Part shown: positions 28,457 through 35,991 of the stretch, in pieces | Numbering within the stretch: position 1 is the first letter of the stretch | Layout: each line of letters begins with the position of its first letter | From: Lysobacter sp. KIS68-7 | GTDB lineage: Bacteria > Pseudomonadota > Gammaproteobacteria > Xanthomonadales > Xanthomonadaceae | Direction: 5' to 3' | DNA length: 64,000 bases | Assembly (NCBI RefSeq): GCF_021284745.1 | Contig: NZ_CP089925.1 | Span: 1,673,001 to 1,737,000 of the forward strand | Notes under the pieces: generated by a model | What the model saw: only the letters and a program-made list of their open reading frames with translations | Databases searched by the model: none | What the model was told of the DNA's origin: nothing | Made by a program: the position numbers and the translations under genes

Positions 28457-28578
28457 GGCCCACCACATGCCCCCATAGGCCCCGTCGCAACTCTTGACGC
28501 GGCATCCTGCCCACAAAGTCGCGAGCGCAAGGCCATCCATGGCCTTGCTCTGGGGCCTATGGGGGCGTGTGGCGGGCC
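28457..28578. repeat. Nested inverted repeat, 27-bp outer arms
   Basis: Outer arms 28457-28483 and 28552-28578 match at 25 of 27 positions, containing ATGCCCCCATAGGCCCC and its near complement. Just inside the right arm is a perfect 10-bp palindrome GCAAGGCCAT-CC-ATGGCCTTGC (28527-28548). Confidence 0.82.
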
Positions 28579-28660
28579 TTCGACGCGATTTGATGGGGTG
28601 TCGCTTCGGCGGTAACTGCCCCGTCACAAGCGCATAACTGTCTCTGCGCGATTCAAGCGC

Positions 28661-31600
28661 ATGGGCGCACTGCGGAAAGTGCTGCTTGCTCCGCTCGTTC
28701 TGGTTCCAACGCTGCTGGTCCTGGCCTTGGCGGCCTATGCAGCGCTTGGGTTCTGGGGCGTGCCTTGGCTCGTCCGTTCGCAGGCCACGAAGTACGTGCA
28801 GGAAAAGCACGATGAGCTTCGACTCGGCGAGGTTACGTTTAATCCCTTCACGTTCAAGCTGACATTGCGCGATGCGATGGTGGTGGAGCGGGGGAAGCCG
28901 CTCGTCGGTGTGCGTTATTTCTTGGCCGACTACCAGGCGGTTTCCTTGTTCAAGGGCATGCATGTGTTGCGGGAGGTCACGCTCGACCGGCCGTATGCGC
29001 GCACGGTTCTGGAGGCGGACGGGTCGCTGAATCTCGCGAAGTTGTTGCCCAAGACGGATCCGAACGAGCCGTGGCCCAAGGTTCTTGTCGAGGATCTGAC
29101 GATCGGGGGTGGGCGCGTCGATTTCACGGATCGGCGGACGAAGCGGGCGCCGACGAAGTCGTTTTCGCCCATCGCGTTCAACCTGAAGCAGTTCCGCACG
29201 ACGGCCGAAGGCGGCAATGCGCAGTTGCAGGCGCGCAGCCAGGATGGGGAGGCGTTGTCGTGGCAGGGGCATGTGTCGCTGACGCCCGTCGCGTCGACCG
29301 GGCGCTTCACGTTGGCAGGGTTGCAGGCGAAGACCATCGAGGATTTCGTGGGCGATCTGTTGCCGTTCCGGTTGCCGGCGGGGCGCGTGGAGCTCGGCGG
29401 CGATTACACGTTCTCGCTGCCGAAGCAGGGTGGGATGCAGCTCGATGCGCACCTGCCGAAGATCGGTGTGCGCGATCTGCGGCTGCGCGCGCAGGGGGTG
29501 GACGAGGATTGGGTGGTGATTCCCTCGGCGACGGTCACCGATACGCGCTTGTCGCTCGCGCGTCGTGAGATCCGCATCGGTGCGTTGCGCGCGGACGGCG
29601 TGCAGGTCGAGGCGTGGATGGAGCCGAATGGCGACATCAGTTTGTTCCGCTTGTTCACCGGCCAGGTCATCGAGGAAGCGAAGCAGGCGCCGGGCGGCGA
29701 GTGGAGCGTGGAGGTGGCGCAGGCGCGCATCGAGGGCGCGGACATCCGGTTCGAGGATCGCACGGTGAAGCCCGCGGCGAAGTTCGACCTGTCACGGTTG
29801 GTGGCGACCGCGGGTGGCGTGAGCTTTGACATGAAGCGCGGGATTCCGATCACCGTCACCGCGACGGTCAACGACAAGGCGCCGCTCACGCTCGAAGGGA
29901 CAGTCGTTCCGGATCCGTTCTCCGCGGATCTGCACGTCGACGTTTCCGCGCTGCCGATGCGCGGGCTGCTGGCCTACCTGCCGGACTATCCGGCGCTCGA
30001 CCTGCGCTCGGGCGAGGTCGGTGCGAAAGGCCATGTCGTGTTGCGGCCTGCCGAGGCGCCGGGGCCGGAACTCGAGTACCAGGGCGATGCGAGCATCGCG
30101 CGCTTCGATCTGGTGGAGAAGGCGAGCGGTCGGCCGTTCCTGGCGTGGGCGCGCGTGGATGTCGGCGGCATCGACTATGCGGCCTCGCCCGATCGCATCG
30201 CGATCCGCACGATCACCGTCAAGCAACCCGTGGCGCGCGTGGAGATCTCGCCGAGCGGCAAGCTCAACCTGACCACGACGACCAACATGGTCGCCGCCAC
30301 GCCGGGCACGTCGCAAGCACATGCAACGGGAAGGAAGACCGCGTCCATGCTGCCGCCGCTGAAGGTGGGCGAGGTGAAACTCGACGATGGCACGCTGCAG
30401 TTCGCCGACTTCTCGATCCAGCCGAACTTTCAGGCGAAGATCGATGCGTTGCGCGGGCGCATCGGGAATATTTCGACGGCACCGGGCACGATCAGCCAGG
30501 TCGATCTCTCAGGCCATGTCATCAATCGCTACTCGCCGGTGACCATCAAGGGCTCGGCCAACCTGCTCGTCTACGACGAACGCACGCACATGGCCATGCA
30601 GTTCCGCAACATCGAGCTGCCCATCTTCAATCCGTATTCGGGTAAGTGGGCGGGCTATGCCATCGCGAAAGGCAAGCTGACGACGGAGCTGGATTACAAG
30701 ATCGACCACCGTCGCCTCGTCGCGCAGCACCATGTCGTCATCGACCAGCTCAAATGGGGCGAGGCGACGGACAGCAAGGAGAAGGTCAGCCTGCCGGTGC
30801 GCCTTGCGACCTCGCTGTTGAAGGACAGCAACGGCACCATCACGCTCGACGTTCCCGTCACCGGCACGCTCGACGATCCGAAGTTCCGCCTGTGGCCGAT
30901 CATCTGGCAGATCGTCAAGAACATCGTCGTCAAGATCGTGAGTGCGCCGTTCAAGTTGCTCGCGTCGCTGTTCCAGGGCGCGGAGGACGCGCAGTACGTC
31001 GACTTCGCGCCGGGTTCGTCCACGTTGCCGGACAAGGCGAAGGGCGCATTGCCGAAACTGGCGGACAGCCTCGCGGCGCGACCCGAGTTGCGCCTGGATA
31101 TTCCGGCGGGCCCAGTCAGCGCGACCGACAAGGCGGCGCTCGACGACCAGGCGTTCCAGGCTGCGGTGGCCGAGTTCCGCACGGGCAGGCGTGGTGCGGA
31201 CACGCCTTACGCGGAGCTGGAGGACAAGGACAAGATCAACGTGCTGGAGGACCTGTATCGCCGCGAGTTCGGCAAACGGCCCGAAGTGCCGGACGCGGCG
31301 ACGATGCAATCGCAGAAGGACGAGCGTTCGCAACTGGCGGGGCAACTGCAGAACGACATCGCGCTCAATGACGCTGCGAAGGAAGAGGTCGTGCTCGACG
31401 CGCCGGCGTCCAGCGCTGTGCCGACGACCTTGCCGCCGCCCGCGACCACCGGCGCAGCGGCGCTTGCTTCAGCGCCACCATCGCCGGCAACCGTCGCGAG
31501 TGCCGCGCAGGCGAAGGTCGAACCCGGCAAGCCCTCGCGCCACGAACGCAAGGCCGCACGCCGCAATTCCGAAGTCGAATGGCTCGAAGCACAACTGCGC

Positions 31601-31777
31601 CCGCGTTTCCGCGCGAACGCAACGGCCGCGGATCAACTCGCGAAGACGCGCGCCTCGGAAGTGCAGGACGCGCTGCTCTCCAGCGGCAAGGTCGATCCCA
31701 CGCGCGTCTTCGTCGACACGACGAAGACCACGCAGGAGAAGGACGACAAGATCCGGATGGAGCTGGCGCTGGAGTGA
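28661..31777 (+). CDS. DUF748 family AsmA-like envelope protein
   Basis: 1038 aa. One N-terminal membrane helix (about 8-33, LVLVPTLLVLALAAYAALGFWG) anchors a very long beta-rich periplasmic body typical of DUF748, with repeated phrases such as VTLDRPYARTVLEADGSLNLAKLLP and LTIGGGRVDFTDR. Near residue 780 a VDFAPGSSTLPDKAK segment resembles an OmpA-like start. The C-terminus is an Ala-rich, charged tail. AsmA-like proteins are linked to lipid transport between membranes, which is the likely area of function. The first third uses GAT/CGG/GGG-rich codons like the end of the preceding gene; the rest returns to the usual GAC/CGC/GGC. It ends 3 bp from the convergent DUF885 gene. Confidence 0.9.
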   Translation: MGALRKVLLAPLVLVPTLLVLALAAYAALGFWGVPWLVRSQATKYVQEKHDELRLGEVTFNPFTFKLTLRDAMVVERGKPLVGVRYFLADYQAVSLFKGMHVLREVTLDRPYARTVLEADGSLNLAKLLPKTDPNEPWPKVLVEDLTIGGGRVDFTDRRTKRAPTKSFSPIAFNLKQFRTTAEGGNAQLQARSQDGEALSWQGHVSLTPVASTGRFTLAGLQAKTIEDFVGDLLPFRLPAGRVELGGDYTFSLPKQGGMQLDAHLPKIGVRDLRLRAQGVDEDWVVIPSATVTDTRLSLARREIRIGALRADGVQVEAWMEPNGDISLFRLFTGQVIEEAKQAPGGEWSVEVAQARIEGADIRFEDRTVKPAAKFDLSRLVATAGGVSFDMKRGIPITVTATVNDKAPLTLEGTVVPDPFSADLHVDVSALPMRGLLAYLPDYPALDLRSGEVGAKGHVVLRPAEAPGPELEYQGDASIARFDLVEKASGRPFLAWARVDVGGIDYAASPDRIAIRTITVKQPVARVEISPSGKLNLTTTTNMVAATPGTSQAHATGRKTASMLPPLKVGEVKLDDGTLQFADFSIQPNFQAKIDALRGRIGNISTAPGTISQVDLSGHVINRYSPVTIKGSANLLVYDERTHMAMQFRNIELPIFNPYSGKWAGYAIAKGKLTTELDYKIDHRRLVAQHHVVIDQLKWGEATDSKEKVSLPVRLATSLLKDSNGTITLDVPVTGTLDDPKFRLWPIIWQIVKNIVVKIVSAPFKLLASLFQGAEDAQYVDFAPGSSTLPDKAKGALPKLADSLAARPELRLDIPAGPVSATDKAALDDQAFQAAVAEFRTGRRGADTPYAELEDKDKINVLEDLYRREFGKRPEVPDAATMQSQKDERSQLAGQLQNDIALNDAAKEEVVLDAPASSAVPTTLPPPATTGAAALASAPPSPATVASAAQAKVEPGKPSRHERKAARRNSEVEWLEAQLRPRFRANATAADQLAKTRASEVQDALLSSGKVDPTRVFVDTTKTTQEKDDKIRMELALE

Positions 31778-31780
31778 GGG

Positions 31781-33595
31781 TTACTTGATCTCTTCGCCCA
31801 ACATCATCTCCCGCACGAACCGCACCGGCGGCGCGCCATAGCTCAACACCTGGTCGTGGTAGGCCTTCGCGTTGAACTTGTCGCCTTCCTTCGCTTCCAT
31901 CGCCTTGCGCAGGTCCAGGTGTTCCGACACGCCGACGAAGTAGGTCGGCAACTGCGCCGACGTGAGCTGCGCGCGCACCCACTTGCCCGCCGCTTCGCGC
32001 TCCTGCTGGAAGGTCTGGCGCGTCATCAGGTCCATCGCCTGCTCGCGCGACCAGTGGTCGACATGCACGCCCTGGTCGAGGATCGCATTGCCGATGGTGC
32101 GCAGGTAGAACTTGAGCTGCACCAGGCGGAAGAGCGGGTCGTTGTTCATGTAGCCCGCGTCGGCCATCATCCGCTCGCTGTACACGCCCCAGCCTTCGGC
32201 GAACAGGCCCGAGCGCAGCACGCCCCGCAACACGTCCTTGTTCTCCGCCGAGTGCGCGCCTTCCAGGTAATGCCCCGGCATCGCTTCGTGGATCGAGAGC
32301 AGGTGGATCATGCGCGTGTTGTATTCGCGCAGGAATGAATCGACCTGCTTGTCGTCCCAATCGTCGGGGATCGGCGAGATCGCATAGTAGGTGTCCTGGC
32401 CCTTGTCGAGCGGACCCGGCGAATCGCAGTACGCCACCGACACGCCGCGCTGGAACTCCGGCATCAGGATGATCTTGACCGGCGTGTCGGGCACGGTGAC
32501 CAGGTCCTTTTCGCGCACGAACTTCGTCGCATCGGCCAGCGTCTGCTTGGCGAAGGCCACGACGTCCTCGCGCTTGGGCTTGTCGGCATACGCCAGTTCC
32601 AGCGCCGCTTCGATCGCCTTCTGCTGTTCGTCGTCGGTCGGCTTGTCGGGCATCGAGGCCGGCGCGTTCGGCTTGTCCTTCAACACCTGGCGCGCGATGT
32701 CGTACATCTGCGCACGCACGCGGGTGAGTTCGGATTCGGCGCGCGTCTTGATCTCCGCGCGCGAGAGCGAGGACATCAGCGCGAACTGCAGCTTTTCGTC
32801 GTACAGCTTCTGGCCGATGCGGAAGTCGCCCTTCGCGTTGGGCACGAGCGTCTTGTCGAGCCAGACCTGCTGTTCGGCGACGGCCTGCTTCAGGCCTGCG
32901 ATGGCGGCATCGAGCTGCTTGCGGTCTTCGCCCGTCAGCTGGTCGGCGTTCGGCGTGATGAACGTGTCCACCAGACTGAGCACGCCGGCGTTCTGCTTCG
33001 CCACGGTCTGCGCGTGGATCAGCGGCACGCGCGCGGGGTCGAGGTTGGCGCGCGCTTGTGCGAACAGAGCGGGGATCTTCTGCATGCGCAAGGTCGCCGA
33101 TTTCAGGCGCTGCGGCATCGGTGCGTAGTCGCGCGCCATGAGGTTGTACAGCGCGCCGCCGGCGAGGCTGTTGTAGACCTGCGGATCCCAGGCCCACGAT
33201 TGCAGCGTTTCGATGGTCCAGATGTCCGATTGCGCCTGGTTCCGAAGGAGGAGGGCATCGATCTGGTTTTCGCGCGAGAGCGATTTCATGTCGATTGCAT
33301 CGAGTCGCTTCAGCACGTCCTTGCTGAAGTTCACGAAGCTGCCGCGCCCCGCCTCGCTGAGGTCATCGATCTCGCCGTCGAAACGGTGATCACCGATCTG
33401 CGTGGCGCTGACCGGACTGAATTGCATCCAGCCTTCGAGCCAGAACTTCGAAAGCTCGGCGAACTGCGCATCGGCCTGGGACGCTGCAGGGGCGGCGGCC
33501 GGTGTCGATTCGGCCGGCGTCGTGGATGCCTGCTGCCCCTGGCACGCGGCGAGGGTGGCGACGAGGAGGGCAGCGGCGAGCATGTTGCGGCGCAT
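31781..33595 (-). CDS. DUF885 family lipoprotein metallopeptidase
   Basis: 604 aa. A signal peptide with lipobox LVATLAAC marks a lipoprotein. The DUF885 zinc motif HEAMPGH appears in LLSIHEAMPGHYLEG, followed by GLFAEGWGVYSERMM, where the Glu is the probable third ligand. Characterised family members are dipeptidases or carboxypeptidase-like enzymes, so peptide degradation in the periplasm is likely. The ATG at 33595 follows an AGGA site; TATGCT at 33624-33629 (minus strand) is a -10 candidate. The longer open frame upstream lacks any signal and was rejected. Confidence 0.9.
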   Translation of the reverse strand: MRRNMLAAALLVATLAACQGQQASTTPAESTPAAAPAASQADAQFAELSKFWLEGWMQFSPVSATQIGDHRFDGEIDDLSEAGRGSFVNFSKDVLKRLDAIDMKSLSRENQIDALLLRNQAQSDIWTIETLQSWAWDPQVYNSLAGGALYNLMARDYAPMPQRLKSATLRMQKIPALFAQARANLDPARVPLIHAQTVAKQNAGVLSLVDTFITPNADQLTGEDRKQLDAAIAGLKQAVAEQQVWLDKTLVPNAKGDFRIGQKLYDEKLQFALMSSLSRAEIKTRAESELTRVRAQMYDIARQVLKDKPNAPASMPDKPTDDEQQKAIEAALELAYADKPKREDVVAFAKQTLADATKFVREKDLVTVPDTPVKIILMPEFQRGVSVAYCDSPGPLDKGQDTYYAISPIPDDWDDKQVDSFLREYNTRMIHLLSIHEAMPGHYLEGAHSAENKDVLRGVLRSGLFAEGWGVYSERMMADAGYMNNDPLFRLVQLKFYLRTIGNAILDQGVHVDHWSREQAMDLMTRQTFQQEREAAGKWVRAQLTSAQLPTYFVGVSEHLDLRKAMEAKEGDKFNAKAYHDQVLSYGAPPVRFVREMMLGEEIK

Positions 33596-33696
33596 CGGGA
33601 CGGTCCTGGGCGGAAAGGCGCCGAGCATACGCGGGGTGAACGCCGTCGCGCACGGGCCCCTGTTAGGCTGCCCGCCAGCAACCCGGAGACCAGGCC

Positions 33697-34590
33697 ATGC
33701 GCAGGACGCTCGCAGTCGTGGCGTTGTTGCTCGGATCGTGTGTCGCCTTGCAAGCGCAGGCCGCCTGTCCACCGGAAGGCCAGACGCGCGAATCGCTGGA
33801 GGCGCTGAAAGCCGCGAAGTTCGCGATGGACGATGCTGCGGCGCGGCAGAAGCTCGCGTTGGGGCTGGTGGATTGCCTGGGCGATCCGGATCCCGCGCTG
33901 CGCGACGGCCTGGCATTCGAGGCGTTTTCGCACTGGATGCGCGAGGGCGCGTTGAGCGAAGCCACGCTGCGCACCCTGCGCGATCGCTTGTATGAAGGCC
34001 TGAAGGCCGACGATCCGGAAGGCTTCCGTCATCCGTTTTCAGCGCTCGTGTTGTCCGAAGTCGCGCGCACCGATCGCGTCAAGCCATGGATGAAGCCGAA
34101 GGAGCGCAGCAAGATGGTGGAGATCGCCACGCGTTACCTCGCGTCGGTGGACGACTATCGCGGCTTCGACAACAAGGACGGCTGGCGCCACGGGGTCGCG
34201 CACGGCAGCGACTGGCTGCTGCAGCTCGCGCTCATGCCCTCGCTCAACGGCAAGCAGCTCGATCGCATCCTCGACGCGGTGGCGATGCAGGTCGTGCCGG
34301 AGAAGCCGCATGCCTACGTGTTCGGCGAACCGGGACGGCTCGGACGCCCGGTGCTGGCCATCGCAAAGCGCGGCATGTACACGCCCGCGCAGTGGGAAAC
34401 GTGGCTGACGGCGCTGACCCCGAAGCTTGGCGACGAAAAGCTCGCCTACAATGATGAAGCGTGGCTTGCGCGACGCCACGACCTGCTTGCGTTCCTCACC
34501 GGGCTGTACCTGGAAGCCGATCGCAGCGAGGACCCTGCGCTGCAGGCGCTGGAAGCGCCCATCGTTGCGGCGCTGAAGACGGTGCCCTGA
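33697..34590 (+). CDS. DUF2785 family secreted protein
   Basis: 297 aa with a signal peptide (TLAVVALLLGSCVALQAQA, then AACPPEG). The body is mostly helical and carries the DUF2785 phrases GLAFEAFSHWMREG, LSEVARTDR, ATRYLASVDDYRGFDNKDGWRHGVAHGSDWLLQLAL and DAVAMQVVPEKPHAYVFGEPGRLGRPVL. Function of the family is unknown. TAGGCT (33664-33669) is a -10 candidate 27 bases before the ATG, with a CGGAG ribosome site. A near-perfect 15-bp tandem duplication begins directly after its stop codon. Confidence 0.88.
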   Translation: MRRTLAVVALLLGSCVALQAQAACPPEGQTRESLEALKAAKFAMDDAAARQKLALGLVDCLGDPDPALRDGLAFEAFSHWMREGALSEATLRTLRDRLYEGLKADDPEGFRHPFSALVLSEVARTDRVKPWMKPKERSKMVEIATRYLASVDDYRGFDNKDGWRHGVAHGSDWLLQLALMPSLNGKQLDRILDAVAMQVVPEKPHAYVFGEPGRLGRPVLAIAKRGMYTPAQWETWLTALTPKLGDEKLAYNDEAWLARRHDLLAFLTGLYLEADRSEDPALQALEAPIVAALKTVP

Positions 34591-34620
34591 TTCAGGCCAG
34601 CGTCGTTCAAACCAGCGTCG
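34591..34620. repeat. Near-perfect tandem 15-bp duplication
   Basis: TTCAGGCCAGCGTCG (34591-34605) and TTCAAACCAGCGTCG (34606-34620) differ at two positions. The pair fills almost all of the gap between two convergent stop codons. Confidence 0.88.
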
Positions 34621-34623
34621 CGA

Positions 34624-34923
34624 TCACTCGTCCTCGTCGTCGCCGAATTCCGCGAGCACGTCGAGGTCGAACGCCAGCGCTTCCACCGCCTCACGCACCT
34701 TGCGTGCAGTGGAATCGTTGGGCGCTTCGATCTCGACCTCGTGGATGTCCCCGCCGCTGCGCAGGTCGCTGAGGCCGGCCGAACTGGAGTCGAAATCATC
34801 CATGTGCGGCATGAGGTCGGCGACTTCCTCGACGTGCTCGATGCCGTCGAGGCTTTGCAGCAGGTTCATGATCGCGCGCGTGTCGTCGTCGCTGCCGGTA
34901 ACACGCAGTCGCAGGGTAGGCAT
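34624..34923 (-). CDS. Small acidic hypothetical protein, ferredoxin-like layout
   Basis: 99 aa, strongly acidic, no signal. The order strand (TLRLRVTGS), helix ([12 protein letters not shown]), strand (HVEEVADL), a flexible Asp/Ser loop, strand ([10 protein letters not shown]) and helix ([19 protein letters not shown]) suggests a beta-alpha-beta-beta-alpha fold as in ACT-like or ferredoxin-like domains. The tail is GDDEDE. A GAGAG site precedes the ATG, and AGGCTA (34957-34962) reads TAGCCT on the coding strand as a -10 candidate. No family or partner is recognised. Confidence 0.78.
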   Translation of the reverse strand: MPTLRLRVTGSDDDTRAIMNLLQSLDGIEHVEEVADLMPHMDDFDSSSAGLSDLRSGGDIHEVEIEAPNDSTARKVREAVEALAFDLDVLAEFGDDEDE

Positions 34924-34986
34924 CGCGGATCTCTCGGAAGTCGGAGGACGGTTCCGAGGCTAGGCAGCGGCAAGCTAACAACGCGT

Positions 34987-35017
34987 GATGGCGCGCGCCT
35001 GGCGGACGCGCGCCATC
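34987..35017. terminator. GC-rich hairpin after the cyclophilin gene
   Basis: GATGGCGCGCG (34987-34997) pairs perfectly with 35007-35017, 11 bp with a 9-base loop, just beyond the minus-strand gene end at 35025. The run after it (ACGCGTTGTTAG on that strand) is only weakly T-rich, so terminator function is likely but not strong. Confidence 0.55.
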
Positions 35018-35024
35018 GCAGCCC

Positions 35025-35942
35025 TCACTTCGGCGCGCGCACCGGCAGCGGCACGTTGCACAGGTCGATGTGGCCGGCGGGACGCTTGTACCACTCGTCG
35101 CGGCGGTTGCGGCGCGATTCCACGACGGTCTCGAAGGTCTTGCTGTCCGTGCGCAGCAGTTGGAGTTGCGTGCGCTCTGCCTCCGGCACCTGGCTCGCGA
35201 GTTTCGCCGACACGATCGGCACGTATTGTTCCGGCTTCTCGTAGAACCCGAGCGGGCCCGTGCCGCGCGGCAGCACGCTCAGCAATTCGATGCCTTGCAC
35301 CACGCGGCCGACCAGCGTGATGTTGCGGTCCAGCATGCGCGGCGATTGCCCCGTGACCGCATACAGCGACGTGCCGTCGCTGCTGTCTGCGGCGACATCG
35401 CGCCCCGCGCCGACCATGCCGTAGCAATGCGTGAGCCAGGCCTTGCCGGCCTTCGGATCGCGCGCGGCGGGGAAGCCACCGGAGAAACCGACTTCCGGCG
35501 CCCAGCCGTCGACGTCGGGGAGCTTCACGAACGGCACGCCCTTTGCGTCGCGCTCGAATTCCGCCGGCAGGTGCGGCTTCGCGGTGCCGATCTTTTTCTT
35601 CTTCGCTTCGTCTTCTTCCGGGTCGCCCCACTGCGCGACGTAGTTGTCCTGCGAACGGATGACGAACAGCCCGTCCCAATAGCCTTCCTTCGCGAGCGTG
35701 GCGATGTTGGCGACGTGTTCGAGCGCGAAGTCAGGCGCGAGCTCGATCACCACGCGACCGGTGGGCAACTGGAGATACAGCGTGCGGGCCGGGTCGAGCG
35801 TGCGCCAGTCGGAGGCGGGCGAGGCGTCGAGGATGTCCTGCATCGACGCGACCTTGGGCTTCTCCTTCGGCGGATCGGCCGCAAGCGCCGAACCGGTGAG
35901 CAGGGTCAGGGCGAGGGCAAGGACCAGGGGACGCTTCGACAT
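35025..35942 (-). CDS. Periplasmic cyclophilin-type peptidyl-prolyl isomerase
   Basis: 305 aa with a signal peptide ([20 protein letters not shown]). The cyclophilin core is divergent: [50 protein letters not shown] replaces the usual FHRVI...QGGDP region, and later [19 protein letters not shown] matches the LD...VFG-V--G stretch. A 30-residue Lys/Glu-rich insertion lies in the middle and a C-terminal extension reaches VRAPK. It should help fold exported proteins, although several catalytic positions are altered, so isomerase activity is uncertain. A GGAG site supports the ATG at 35942. Confidence 0.85.
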   Translation of the reverse strand: MSKRPLVLALALTLLTGSALAADPPKEKPKVASMQDILDASPASDWRTLDPARTLYLQLPTGRVVIELAPDFALEHVANIATLAKEGYWDGLFVIRSQDNYVAQWGDPEEDEAKKKKIGTAKPHLPAEFERDAKGVPFVKLPDVDGWAPEVGFSGGFPAARDPKAGKAWLTHCYGMVGAGRDVAADSSDGTSLYAVTGQSPRMLDRNITLVGRVVQGIELLSVLPRGTGPLGFYEKPEQYVPIVSAKLASQVPEAERTQLQLLRTDSKTFETVVESRRNRRDEWYKRPAGHIDLCNVPLPVRAPK

Positions 35943-35991
35943 CGGGACGGCTCCGGCGAATGGATGCGCCGGAGTCTAGCCCGCCGGCCGG

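Larger units (their letters stand above)
28239..28660. other. 422-bp gap, repeat-rich, no supported gene
   Basis: The gap between the serine hydrolase and the DUF748 gene holds two large imperfect inverted repeats (separate entries) and no convincing gene. Open frames of 70-110 codons exist on both strands but lack ribosome sites and start inside the repeats. CATAACT at about 28,633-28,639 is a weak -10 candidate for DUF748. The dense dyad symmetry suggests a dispersed intergenic repeat rather than an operator. Confidence 0.6.

Noticed and set aside
28267-28615. Plus- and minus-strand frames of 70-110 codons in the 28.2-28.6 kb gap
   Set aside because: They start within inverted repeats, lack ribosome sites and are probably translations of a dispersed DNA repeat.
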